A DNA stretch of 64,000 bases from Nocardia aurantia (GTDB taxonomy: Bacteria > Actinomycetota > Actinomycetes > Mycobacteriales > Mycobacteriaceae): positions 186,001-250,000 of the forward strand of contig NZ_WEGI01000011.1 of NCBI RefSeq assembly GCF_009604425.1. The letters are read 5' to 3'. Shown here piece by piece: positions 44,994 to 52,963 of the stretch. A program made the translations under genes and the position numbers. The notes below the pieces were generated by a model. It worked only from the letters and a program-made list of their open reading frames with translations. It was not told where the DNA came from and ran no database searches. How positions within the stretch are numbered: the first letter of the stretch is position 1; every line of letters begins with the position of its first letter.

Positions 44994-45266
44994 ATGACCA
45001 GTCAATCGTTGCGGACCGACGAACTGTGGAAGTCCGTCGTCGAGGTGATCTCCCGGGAATTCGACGTCCCCGCCGATGCTCTCGAACCGGAGACCCTTCT
45101 GCTGCACATCGAGGGGGCGGATTCGATCAAGCAACTCCGTGCCGTCACCCAGCTCGAGCACATGTTCGGTGTCACCCTGATGACGGCGGCGGTGCCGCCC
45201 GCGCAGAGCCTGTCGGACCTGGTGACCCAAATCGGAGGCCTGCGCGAGGCGAACGGCGGACAATGA
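44994..45266 (+). CDS. Free-standing acyl carrier protein
   Basis: A 90-residue ACP: helix 1 LWKSVVEVISREFDVP, loop and attachment site EGADSIKQLRAV with phosphopantetheine Ser44, and a final helix LSDLVTQIGGL. It should carry the acyl chain made reactive by the upstream ligase and present it to the downstream acyltransferase. The stop overlaps the next start in ATGA, so the two are translationally coupled. No phosphopantetheinyl transferase is nearby; a housekeeping one must serve it. Confidence 0.9.
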   Translation: MTSQSLRTDELWKSVVEVISREFDVPADALEPETLLLHIEGADSIKQLRAVTQLEHMFGVTLMTAAVPPAQSLSDLVTQIGGLREANGGQ

Positions 45267-46495
45267 GCACCGTTGCGGCCCAACACGGTTCGAAGATCAG
45301 GCAGCTCGCGCCGAGCGAGGAGATGTTCGTCGGGTTCGGCGAGTACATCGGGCTGTCCCTGCGGACGGTCGGCACGCTCGACACCGACACCCTGGCGGAC
45401 GCGTTCGACGCGCTGCTCGACAGTCATCCGGTACTCACCGCCTGTCTGAGCTGGGACGGCCACGGCCACAACCTGGTTGCGCCCGCTCCCGGTCCCCGGC
45501 TCGCCGCGTCCGTCCGCGACGGCCGGCTCGACGAGCCGCTGGCCGGGGCCGACCCGGATCCGGAGAACGCCCTCGCGGGCCTGTACGTGGTCCGCGACGG
45601 CCGCCGCGCGGTGGTGACCCTGCTCGTGCACCACTGCATCGCCGACGCCCTGTCGGCCTCGGCGATGCTGGCCCAGATGTGGTCGTACTACACCGATCTG
45701 ACGGAGAACCGCACCTTCATGGTCGTGCCGCACGAGTTCCCGGCCTCGGCCGAGGAACTGCTGTCCGGCCGGCCCCCCGAGCGGCGGACCGGATCGGCGC
45801 CGCGCGCGCCGGAACCGGTCGCCGCCGGTTCGGTGCCGAACATCCTGTCGCTGCGCCTGACGGCTGCGGAGACCGAGCATCTGGTCGAGATCGCGAAACG
45901 CGAACTGGTGACGGTCAACAGCCTGGTGACGGCCGCGATCGTCCGGGCCGAGGCGGACTGCCTGGGCCTGTCCCCGGACGGCATCCGCTTCCACTATCCG
46001 ATGAACATGCGCGCGGTGACCAGGCCGCCGACGCCGGTCACCGCGGGCACGGCCGTCCTGGGCATCGGCCGATTCCGGCCCCCGGCCGGGGTCACCGATC
46101 AGGTGGACATCGCCCGGGCCTTCGCCGACAATCTGCGCGCCGAACTGGTCGACGGCACCGTCCGGGATTCGGCCCTGCGGCTGCCGGAGGCCTTCGGCGC
46201 GATATCCGGGCACGGCCCCGGCGCGGTGCTGACCACCAACTGGCAGACGATCGTGCCGCCCCCGGTGCCGGACGGCCTGGAATTCGAGGATTTCCACGCC
46301 ACGATCTATCACCGGCCGCGGCGGCCCGGCACCGTCGGCCTGGCCGAGACACCCGGCACCACACTGTATTTCGTCAACATCTTCCAGGGCCGGCTGCGGG
46401 TGCAGATCAGCGCGCCGCAGTCGGTCGCCGTCGAGCCGAGGCAGCGGCGGCTGACGGCGCTGCGGTCGTACCTGGCCGGCGTCGGCGTGGCCTGA
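45263..46495 (+). CDS. PapA/condensation-superfamily acyltransferase
   Basis: A 410-residue member of the BAHD/condensation/PapA5 fold. The catalytic HHxxxD is VTLLVHHCIADALSAS (His123, His124, Asp128); the N-terminal strand-helix QLAPSEEMFVG and the later VLTTNWQTI are also PapA-like. Length matches PapA5 rather than an NRPS condensation module. It should transfer the acyl group from the ACP to an alcohol or amine, giving an ester or amide lipid. It is the last gene of the operon, followed by a strong hairpin shared with the convergent conservon. The acceptor is unknown. Confidence 0.82.
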   Translation: MSTVAAQHGSKIRQLAPSEEMFVGFGEYIGLSLRTVGTLDTDTLADAFDALLDSHPVLTACLSWDGHGHNLVAPAPGPRLAASVRDGRLDEPLAGADPDPENALAGLYVVRDGRRAVVTLLVHHCIADALSASAMLAQMWSYYTDLTENRTFMVVPHEFPASAEELLSGRPPERRTGSAPRAPEPVAAGSVPNILSLRLTAAETEHLVEIAKRELVTVNSLVTAAIVRAEADCLGLSPDGIRFHYPMNMRAVTRPPTPVTAGTAVLGIGRFRPPAGVTDQVDIARAFADNLRAELVDGTVRDSALRLPEAFGAISGHGPGAVLTTNWQTIVPPPVPDGLEFEDFHATIYHRPRRPGTVGLAETPGTTLYFVNIFQGRLRVQISAPQSVAVEPRQRRLTALRSYLAGVGVA

Positions 46496-46503
46496 GACGG
46501 GGC

Positions 46504-46543
46504 GGTCCCCGGAAACGTTCCGGTGGAACGATTTCCGGGGACC
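46504..46543. terminator. Bidirectional terminator between lipid operon and conservon
   Basis: GGTCCCCGGAAACGTTCC, a GGT loop and GGAACGATTTCCGGGGACC pair along 18 bp with one bulged T. It lies 8 bp after the acyltransferase stop and 26 bp from the stop of the convergent P450 gene. Confidence 0.82.
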
Positions 46544-46569
46544 GGTGGCATGCCGTCAGGGGCGGCGAC

Positions 46570-47808
46570 TCATACCGTCAGCGGCGGCGACTTCGGGAAC
46601 GTGATCGGCAGCGCGGTCAGCGAACGGTGGAAAGGTCCCGGCCGCCAGGTCAATTCGGCGGCTGGCACCGCGAGGTGCGGCTCGGGGATGGCATCGAGCA
46701 ACTGCTCGATGGCGTCGTGCGCGATCACGTACGACATCGAACGCGCGGGACACGCGTGCGGGCCGGCGCTCCAGGCCAGATGCGATCGGTTCCCGGTGTG
46801 CGCGCGGGCGCCGACCTCGGGGTCGGTGTTGGCCGCCGACAGGCTGATGACCACCGGATGATGCGCCGGCAGCCACTGCCCCTCGATGAACACCGGCTGC
46901 CGCGGGTAGGACACGCTGAAGTTGGAGATCGGCGGGTCGGTGAACAGCAATTCGTTCAGCGCGTCCGAGATGGACAGACTGCGTCCGTGCCAGCCGCGCC
47001 CGGCGAAGCGGTCGTCGGTGAGGATGAGCAGCAGGGTGTTGGTGATGAGGTTCTGCTCCGGCTCGGTGCCCGCGCCGTAGAGGGTGACGATCTGATTGGC
47101 CAGTTCGGCGTCGTCGAGATTGGCCGAATGCTGCATCAGCCGGGTGGCGACGTCGTTACCCGGATGAGCGCGTTTCAGGTTCACGAGCTCCATCAGCGCC
47201 GCGGTGAGCAGATCGCCGCCCTCGGGCACACCCTCGTACACCATCGCGATACTCGACGCGATCCGCTCGCCGAGCTCGTCCGGGCAGCCCAGCATGGCGT
47301 TGAACACGGCGAACGTCAGCGGGAAGGCGTAGTCCGCGATCAGTTCGGCGCTGCCGCTCTCACAGAACCGGTTGATCAGCGGGACGGCCAGCCGCTCGAT
47401 GGTGGCGTGCAGGGCGTGCAGGTCGACGCCGTCGAGCGCGTGGGTGTTGACCTTGCGGTACCGCGCGTGCTCGATTCCCGCGCTGCGCAACGCGTTCGGG
47501 CGCCATTCCAGCATCGCCATGATCGGCGAGTCCGCCGGCGCGTTCTTCTGCCAGATGCGCGGGTCGGCGGGAAAGTGGTCGGGATCGTTGAGGATTCGCA
47601 CCGCGGTCCGGTAACCGACGACCAGCGTCGCCGGGACGCCGGGGGCGAGATCGACCGGCACCAGCGGGCCGTAACGGTGGCGCATCTCCGCGTAGGCGGC
47701 GTGCGGATCGGCGGCGAACTCGGGGGTGTAGAGCGGCACGCGCGGACCGGCGGTGCCTCCGGGCGAGTCGAGGTGCACCGGGCGATCGTCTACCGGGTGT
47801 TGTGTCAC
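46570..47808 (-). CDS. cvnE: Conservon P450 with degenerate motifs (CvnE, CYP157-like)
   Basis: A P450-fold protein of 412 residues, last gene of the conservon. The heme Cys is present (WSAGPHACPARSM, Cys353), but the usual F and final G of the loop are W and A. The ExxR salt-bridge helix reads NELLFTDPP, with Phe289 in place of Arg. The I-helix reads YGAGTEPEQN, without the catalytic Thr. S. coelicolor CYP157C1 of a conservon also lacks ExxR. It may be a sensor, a heme-binding partner or an unusual oxygenase. GTG 47808 overlaps the cvnD stop by 4 bp. Confidence 0.88.
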   Translation of the reverse strand: MTQHPVDDRPVHLDSPGGTAGPRVPLYTPEFAADPHAAYAEMRHRYGPLVPVDLAPGVPATLVVGYRTAVRILNDPDHFPADPRIWQKNAPADSPIMAMLEWRPNALRSAGIEHARYRKVNTHALDGVDLHALHATIERLAVPLINRFCESGSAELIADYAFPLTFAVFNAMLGCPDELGERIASSIAMVYEGVPEGGDLLTAALMELVNLKRAHPGNDVATRLMQHSANLDDAELANQIVTLYGAGTEPEQNLITNTLLLILTDDRFAGRGWHGRSLSISDALNELLFTDPPISNFSVSYPRQPVFIEGQWLPAHHPVVISLSAANTDPEVGARAHTGNRSHLAWSAGPHACPARSMSYVIAHDAIEQLLDAIPEPHLAVPAAELTWRPGPFHRSLTALPITFPKSPPLTV

Positions 47809-48431
47809 GAATGGGGCTCCAGACGACGAAACAGGAATTCGACGAGAGTGATCAGCGACTGCAGGCAGGTGCGGCGGTCGCGGGCGTCCACGCTGATCAG
47901 CGGGGTGGTTTGTTCCAGGTCCAGCGCATCGCGGATGTCGTCCAGCGGGAAGCGGCGGGCCGTGTCGAACTCGTTGACCGCCACCGCGAACGGCACGCCC
48001 CGCTCCTCGAGATGGGCCAGCACCTCGTCGGCCTTGTCGAGGCGCCGGGTGTCGACCAGGACGAGCGCGCCGAGCGCGCCCCGCGCCAACTCCTCCCACA
48101 GCGGCAGGAAGCGCTGCTGACCGGGGGTGCCGAACAGGTACAGCACGGTCCGCTGATTCAGCGTGATCCGCCCGAAATCCATGGCGACGGTGGTGGTCGA
48201 CTTCTCGTGCAGATGGGCCATGTCGTCGACGCCGATGCTGGCCTCGGTGATGGTCTCCTCGGTCCGCAGCGGCTTGATCTCCGACACGCTGCTGACGAAG
48301 GTGGTCTTGCCGACTCCGAAATTGCCCGCGACGAGCAGCTTCACGGAACGGGTGACAGTCGCGGGCACGTATTCGACGGTGCGTTGCGGCACCACCTCGG
48401 CGCGCTCAGACGGCGAGAGCGCGGAGCCCAT
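47805..48431 (-). CDS. cvnD: Conservon GTPase CvnD
   Basis: A small Ras/MglA-like GTPase of 208 residues. G1 is LLVAGNFGVGKTTFVSS (Lys42), the switch I region contains TTTVAMDFGRITL, G3 reads LYLFGTPGQQRF and the base-recognition loop AVAVNEFD. In conservons the GTPase acts as a membrane-associated switch controlled by CvnA-C. It overlaps cvnC by 26 bp and cvnE by 4 bp, showing tight coupling. All nucleotide-binding motifs appear intact. Confidence 0.92.
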   Translation of the reverse strand: MGSALSPSERAEVVPQRTVEYVPATVTRSVKLLVAGNFGVGKTTFVSSVSEIKPLRTEETITEASIGVDDMAHLHEKSTTTVAMDFGRITLNQRTVLYLFGTPGQQRFLPLWEELARGALGALVLVDTRRLDKADEVLAHLEERGVPFAVAVNEFDTARRFPLDDIRDALDLEQTTPLISVDARDRRTCLQSLITLVEFLFRRLEPHS

Positions 48432-48768
48432 TCAGTACCTCCTCGAGCAAAGCGGCCTCCGGCAGGTGATCGACCGGAGTGGGAATGGTCAGATGACCGC
48501 TGTCCAGCAGATCGGACGCGATGATCTTCACCACGGACGGCGGTTGGTCGAGGTAGGCGGCGATCTCGGCGATGGACAGCGCACCCCGCCGATCGCAGAC
48601 GCTCATCACGCGCCGGGCATCGGGAGTGGCGTTGGCCGCCGGGTCCAGTGCCGCCGTCACCAGCGTCACGAGATCGATGTCGCGGGTGGGACGTGATCGC
48701 CCACCCGTTCGCACATAGGCCCGGACCAGATCGGGATCGCTCCACGGGGTGTTCATGGGAGGGGTCAC
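48406..48768 (-). CDS. cvnC: Conservon DUF742 protein CvnC
   Basis: A 120-residue winged-helix-like protein: LVRAYVRTGGRSRP at the start and DLVTLVTAALDP, then the putative helix-turn-helix ALSIAEIAAYLDQPPSVVKI. DUF742 proteins bridge the kinase-like and GTPase components of conservons; their exact role is unsettled. It overlaps cvnD by 26 bp and cvnB by 4 bp. ATG 48768 gives a normal family length. Confidence 0.88.
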   Translation of the reverse strand: MTPPMNTPWSDPDLVRAYVRTGGRSRPTRDIDLVTLVTAALDPAANATPDARRVMSVCDRRGALSIAEIAAYLDQPPSVVKIIASDLLDSGHLTIPTPVDHLPEAALLEEVLNGLRALAV

Positions 48769-49172
48769 CCCTTCCGGGGCAAGCTACCGAGTTCGCGGCC
48801 GACCCGCACCGCGAGTTCGTTCATCCGGTGCGCGACCAGGCTGACGTCCACCTCGATCGTGGTGGAAACGCCCAGCAGCGCACCCTGACCGGCCGCCGTG
48901 ATGAAGATCATGCCGCCGTCGTACTCGGTCATGTTCTGGCGGACGGTATCGGTCGAACCACAGAATTCGCCGAGCGCCTTGCCCAGGGAGCGCAGGCCCG
49001 ATGCCGCCGCCGAGAAGCGTTCGGCGTCATCGACGGTGATGTCACCGGTGTGCGCGATCCGTAGCCCGTCCTCGGACAGCAGTACCGAGAACCGAACGCC
49101 GGGGACGTTGAGCTCGTCGAGTGTCCAGGACAGTTTGTTGGTATCGAAAACAGCAGAACCAGGTGTACCCAT
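48765..49172 (-). CDS. cvnB: Conservon roadblock/LC7 protein CvnB
   Basis: A 135-residue roadblock/LC7 (MglB-like) protein: LSWTLDELNVPGVRFSVLLS, EDGLRIAHTGDITVDDAER and the later YDGGMIFITAAGQGALLGVS are the family's alternating strands. Such proteins act as GTPase-activating or regulatory partners of the small GTPase. It starts 7 bp after cvnA and overlaps cvnC by 4 bp. Confidence 0.9.
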   Translation of the reverse strand: MGTPGSAVFDTNKLSWTLDELNVPGVRFSVLLSEDGLRIAHTGDITVDDAERFSAAASGLRSLGKALGEFCGSTDTVRQNMTEYDGGMIFITAAGQGALLGVSTTIEVDVSLVAHRMNELAVRVGRELGSLPRKG

Positions 49173-49179
49173 CAGGATG

Positions 49180-50574
49180 TCATCCTTCGGTGTGTTCGTA
49201 TGCGGCTGCGCGACCGGTCTGGGAGCCGATGCGCCACTCCGCGGCGATCTCCGGACGGGGGAGGGTTTCGGCGCCGCCGGAACGGCCCTCGTCCTCCGCG
49301 TATCCGCCCGAGACCTCCGGAGTGTGGGGTACGGCGGTCAGCGCCGCCGCCCGGCGGCGCCGGCGCGGCAGGCCGCCGTTGGTGCTTTCGGGAACGTTCT
49401 GTGGGGCCGTCTCGGGCTCGATGATGGTCGGCTCCTGTCCCGAGCCCCTCGCCTCGCGGGTCGCGACCTCCGGAGTGGGAACCGGCGACTCCTGGGGAGT
49501 CAGCAGTGCCTCCGGAACGAACACCATGGCACGCATGCCCCCGTAGGCATTGGGCCCGTCGATATGAACGGTGAACCCGTAGCGCCGCGCCAGTGCGGCG
49601 ACACCCGGGAACCCGACTCGCGGGGTGAGTCCGAGATGGAGCACGTCGACCACCCGCTCGCCGGACAGCACCTCCCGTGTCTCCTCCAGCTGGTCGGCGT
49701 TCATCCGCACGCCGGCGTCGTCGATCAGGATCGTGACGCCGTGGTGGCCCTCCTGGAAGCTGACGTCGACATAGGAGTTCGGCGGCGAATACCGAAGTGC
49801 GTTGTCCAGCAACGTGGCCAGCGTGTGCACCAGCGGTTCCACCGCGCGGCTGACGACGATCCGGTCGAGCTGCTGCGGGCGCACCCGGGTGTACTCCCGG
49901 ACTCGGCCGATCGCGCCGCCGACCACGTCGGTGAGCAGCTGCCGCGGCCAGCGCCGGCCGGGCAGACCGCCACAGACGATCACGTACGACTGCGCGAGAT
50001 GGATCATCTGCTGCACGCTGTGATCGATGTGGATGAGCGTCTCGTAGACCGCGTCACTGCGGTGCTTGCGCAGCGCGACGCTCACCACCTGGCTCACGTC
50101 GGCGCCGATGCTCACCACCGAGGTGCCGAAGGCGCGCACGGCGCCGCCGGTCGCGTCCCGGGCGCTGGTCTCCACGTCGCCGCGGACGGCCTGCTCGGTG
50201 CGGGCCACCGCCGCCCTGGTCTCGCTCTCGGCCTCGCGCAGGGTCAGCTCCCTGGTCTCCGCGCGGACCCGATGAATATCGTGAACATAGTTGTCCGCCA
50301 AGCGATGTAGCGCATGGGCGAAGTCGGGGTCGGTGCTGACGACGGGCTTCTCCAACGGCGTCTCGCCGCGGCGGGCGGAGTCGGAGATGTAGCGCATCGT
50401 GCTGCCGGTGAAATGTTCGAACTCTTCCGCGCGCGTCTGTAGGGCCCGTCGGGCCGCCTCGGCGCGGTCGTACTGCCGTGCAGCGTAGTACGACGCGTAG
50501 AGCGCGGCCGCGACGGCCAGTACCAGGCATGCGCCTAGAATCCACGAAATCGTAACGGCGGTAGTCTGATTCAT
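49180..50574 (-). CDS. cvnA: Conservon sensor kinase-like ATPase CvnA
   Basis: A 464-residue membrane-bound, nitrate-sensor-like histidine-kinase relative. One N-terminal transmembrane helix (ISWILGACLVLAVAAALYAS) is followed by a cytosolic helical dimerisation region and an HATPase domain: N-box TLLDNALRYSPPNS, G1-like ILIDDAGVRM and RVGFPGVAALARRYG. No canonical phospho-acceptor H-box is evident, as in other conservon kinases. The C-terminal 110 residues are low-complexity and probably disordered, with a basic LPRRRRRAAAL patch. It is the first gene of the conservon. Confidence 0.88.
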   Translation of the reverse strand: MNQTTAVTISWILGACLVLAVAAALYASYYAARQYDRAEAARRALQTRAEEFEHFTGSTMRYISDSARRGETPLEKPVVSTDPDFAHALHRLADNYVHDIHRVRAETRELTLREAESETRAAVARTEQAVRGDVETSARDATGGAVRAFGTSVVSIGADVSQVVSVALRKHRSDAVYETLIHIDHSVQQMIHLAQSYVIVCGGLPGRRWPRQLLTDVVGGAIGRVREYTRVRPQQLDRIVVSRAVEPLVHTLATLLDNALRYSPPNSYVDVSFQEGHHGVTILIDDAGVRMNADQLEETREVLSGERVVDVLHLGLTPRVGFPGVAALARRYGFTVHIDGPNAYGGMRAMVFVPEALLTPQESPVPTPEVATREARGSGQEPTIIEPETAPQNVPESTNGGLPRRRRRAAALTAVPHTPEVSGGYAEDEGRSGGAETLPRPEIAAEWRIGSQTGRAAAYEHTEG

Positions 50575-50896
50575 CAGGTATCCACGTTGCCGGCGGACCG
50601 GTCGCCTGTCCTTTCCTCAACTCGCCGACCGTGCGGTCGGGATCCTTCGGAGGGGTCGGCGGCGCCGGGTACTGCGCCGCCATGTGCAAACGCTCGAATC
50701 GGGTATACCGGACAGGAAGATTCACTTCTTGTACTTACCTGCCGAGGAACCGGCTCGGGTATTCGATGAGCCCTGACGTTATCAGCAAATCGAGCAGACA
50801 GCTACCGAAACGTTATGTACCGCTTGGTATGTCGATTTTCAGCCAGACGGCCGTAAGTCCGTGACGTCCGGAGATGTACCGGAAGTCCGGAAATGC
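50575..50896 (-). promoter_or_regulatory. Upstream region of the conservon
   Basis: No gene is supported here. The stretch 50760-50860 is AT-richer than its surroundings and contains an imperfect dyad (ATGTACC, then GGTATGT) at about 50815. The cvnABCDE promoter must lie in this region, since the only other gene end nearby is etfA, whose terminator follows. Confidence 0.45.
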
Positions 50897-50930
50897 CGGA
50901 GACCCCAGTCGAATTCGACTGGGGTCTCCG
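50897..50930. terminator. Perfect 34-bp palindrome, etfA terminator
   Basis: Two 17-bp arms without spacer (CGGAGACCCCAGTCGAA and its complement) meet at an EcoRI-like GAATTC centre. It lies 44 bp beyond the etfA stop. A TTT follows on the plus strand only. It would also insulate the conservon promoter region. Confidence 0.7.
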
Positions 50931-50974
50931 TTTGCCGGCTACCGGTTGCTGGCTACCTTTACAGGTTGCCGGAT

Positions 50975-51934
50975 TCAGCCCTTGTGGTTCTTGACCGCCT
51001 CGGTCAGCTGCGGCCCGACGTTGAACAGGTCGCCCACGATGCCGAAATCGGTGATCTCGAAGATCGGCGCCTCCTCGTCCTTGTTGACGGAGACGATGGT
51101 CTTCGAGGTCTGCATGCCGGCCCGGTGCTGGATGGCGCCCGAAATGCCCAGTGCCACATACAGTTGCGGCGAGACCGTCTTACCGGTCTGGCCGACCTGG
51201 AACTGGCCCGGGTAGTAGCCGGAGTCGACGGCGGCACGGGACGCGCCCACCGCGGCGCCGAGCGAATCGGCCAGCGGCTCGATCACCTTGTGGAAGTTGT
51301 CCTCGCTGCCGACGCCGCGGCCACCGGAGACCACGATCGCGGCCTCGGTGAGCTCGGGGCGGCCGCCGACCACCACGGGCTGCTTGTTGACGACCTTGGT
51401 GACGCCCTCTTCCTGGGCGGGCACCTCGACGGGGACCTTCTCGCCGGCGCCGGCCTCGGCGACCGCCTCGATCGCGCCCGGGCGCACCGAGATCACCGGC
51501 ACGTCGCCGGTGGCCTTGGCGTCCACGGTGAACGCGCCACCGAAGATGGAGTGCTTGGCGGTGCCGTCGGCCTCGATGCCGATGACGTCGACCAGCAGGC
51601 CGGAGCCGATGCGCGCGGCCAGGCGACCGGACACCTCCTTGCCCTCGGCGGTGGCGGCGACCAGCACGGCGGCGGGGGAGGCGGACTCCACCAGGCCGGC
51701 CAGGACGTCGACCTTGGGGGTGACGAGGAAGCCTTCGATATCGTCGGATTCGGCGATGTAGATCTTCTCGGCGCCGGCGGCGGTCAGCGCGTCGGCCAGC
51801 TTGTCGCCGGTGCCGGCCGCGCCGGTCACGACCGCGGCGGGGGAGCCGAGGGTGCGGGCGGCGGTCAGCAGCTGGTTGGTGATCTTCTTGAGGGCGCCGT
51901 CGGCGTGCTCGACGAGCACGAGTACTTCAGCCAT
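50975..51934 (-). CDS. etfA: Electron transfer flavoprotein alpha subunit
   Basis: The FAD-binding subunit of ETF, which passes electrons from acyl-CoA dehydrogenases to the respiratory chain. The 319-residue length is standard. The N-terminal domain reads VLVLVEHADGALKKIT and AAVLVAATAEGKEV; the C-terminal FAD domain has VSGGRGVGSEDNF, GQTGKTVSPQLYVALG and ISGAIQHRAGM. It is downstream of etfB by 41 bp. It corresponds to fixB (Rv3028c). Confidence 0.96.
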   Translation of the reverse strand: MAEVLVLVEHADGALKKITNQLLTAARTLGSPAAVVTGAAGTGDKLADALTAAGAEKIYIAESDDIEGFLVTPKVDVLAGLVESASPAAVLVAATAEGKEVSGRLAARIGSGLLVDVIGIEADGTAKHSIFGGAFTVDAKATGDVPVISVRPGAIEAVAEAGAGEKVPVEVPAQEEGVTKVVNKQPVVVGGRPELTEAAIVVSGGRGVGSEDNFHKVIEPLADSLGAAVGASRAAVDSGYYPGQFQVGQTGKTVSPQLYVALGISGAIQHRAGMQTSKTIVSVNKDEEAPIFEITDFGIVGDLFNVGPQLTEAVKNHKG

Positions 51935-51975
51935 TTCTGTTCTCCTGGACGTTCGTCGAAGTCGGTGGGCCGGTG

Positions 51976-52761
51976 TCAGATGATCTTCTGGGACACCAGG
52001 TACTGAGCGATCTGATTGCCGCCCTCACCCTCGTCCGCGGACTTCTGACCGGCGGTGCGCGGCGGCTTCGGGGTCACGCCGGTGACGGCCGTTCCCGCGT
52101 TGCCCACACCCACGGTCGACGGGTCGATGCCCAGGTCGGCCAGGGTGAACACCTGAACTTCCTTCTTCTTCGCGGCCATGATGCCCTTGAAGGACGGGAA
52201 CCGCGGCTCGTTGATCTTCTCGTTGACCGACACGATCGCGGGCAGGGTGGCCTCGAGGCTGAACACGCCCTCGTCGGTCTCGCGCTCGCCGGTGACCTTG
52301 TCGCCGTCGACGGTGAGTTTGCGCAGGTGGGTCAGCTGCGGGATGCCCAGGTACTCCGCGATGATCGCGGGCACGGCGCCGCCGCGGCCGTCGGTGGCCT
52401 CGTTGCCGGCGATGACCAGTTCGACACCCTCGACCTGGCCCAGCGCGCCGGCCAGCACCCACGCGGTCTGCACGACATCGGAACCGTGGATGGCGTCGTC
52501 CTTGATGTGGATCGCCTTGTCGGCGCCCATCGACAGCGCCTTGCGGATGGCCTCGGTGGTCCGCTCCGGGCCCATGGCGAGGACCGTGACCTCGCCGCCC
52601 TGTGCTTCCTTGATCTGCAGCGCGGATTCGACGGACCGCTCGTTGATCTCGTCGAGGATGGCGTCGGCGGCCTCGCGATCGAGGGTGTAGTCACCATCGG
52701 TGAGCTTGCGCTCGGACCAGGTATCGGGCACTTGCTTGATCAGTACGACGATGTTCGGCAT
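51976..52761 (-). CDS. etfB: Electron transfer flavoprotein beta subunit
   Basis: The AMP-binding partner of EtfA, 261 residues. The start ATG 52761 gives the canonical MPNIVVLIKQVPDTWSERKL. Further hallmarks are ILDEINERSVESALQIKE, MGADKAIHIKDD, VIAGNEATDGRGGAVPAIIA and the C-terminal NQIAQYLVSQKII. An upstream extension of 16 codons is open but lacks family resemblance. An 11-bp-arm inverted repeat lies 110 bp upstream in the shared control region. Confidence 0.96.
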   Translation of the reverse strand: MPNIVVLIKQVPDTWSERKLTDGDYTLDREAADAILDEINERSVESALQIKEAQGGEVTVLAMGPERTTEAIRKALSMGADKAIHIKDDAIHGSDVVQTAWVLAGALGQVEGVELVIAGNEATDGRGGAVPAIIAEYLGIPQLTHLRKLTVDGDKVTGERETDEGVFSLEATLPAIVSVNEKINEPRFPSFKGIMAAKKKEVQVFTLADLGIDPSTVGVGNAGTAVTGVTPKPPRTAGQKSADEGEGGNQIAQYLVSQKII

Positions 52762-52870
52762 TGGTCTGCGTCGACCTCCTGTTCGGTGTGCACGTGGATG
52801 GGGTCGCACGATCGGTATCGCCGTACGTCCACGGTGTGGCTTGGTTCAGCTCTCTGCGGACATTACCCCA

Positions 52871-52898
52871 CGCTAAGTTACTCAAGGGTAACTTAGCG
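52871..52898. promoter_or_regulatory. Operator candidate between etfB and the MGLP-like operon
   Basis: CGCTAAGTTAC and GTAACTTAGCG form perfect 11-bp arms around TCAAGG. The site sits in the 202-bp divergent gap, 110 bp from the etfB start and 66 bp from the methyltransferase start. It has the size and symmetry of a TetR-family operator for lipid genes; the regulator is not known from the sequence. Confidence 0.6.
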
Positions 52899-52963
52899 CG
52901 TGATGTTCGGCATGACCGGGTCGGGCGGCAGTTGTGATAAAGGCAACCGCTAACGTCGGCAGG

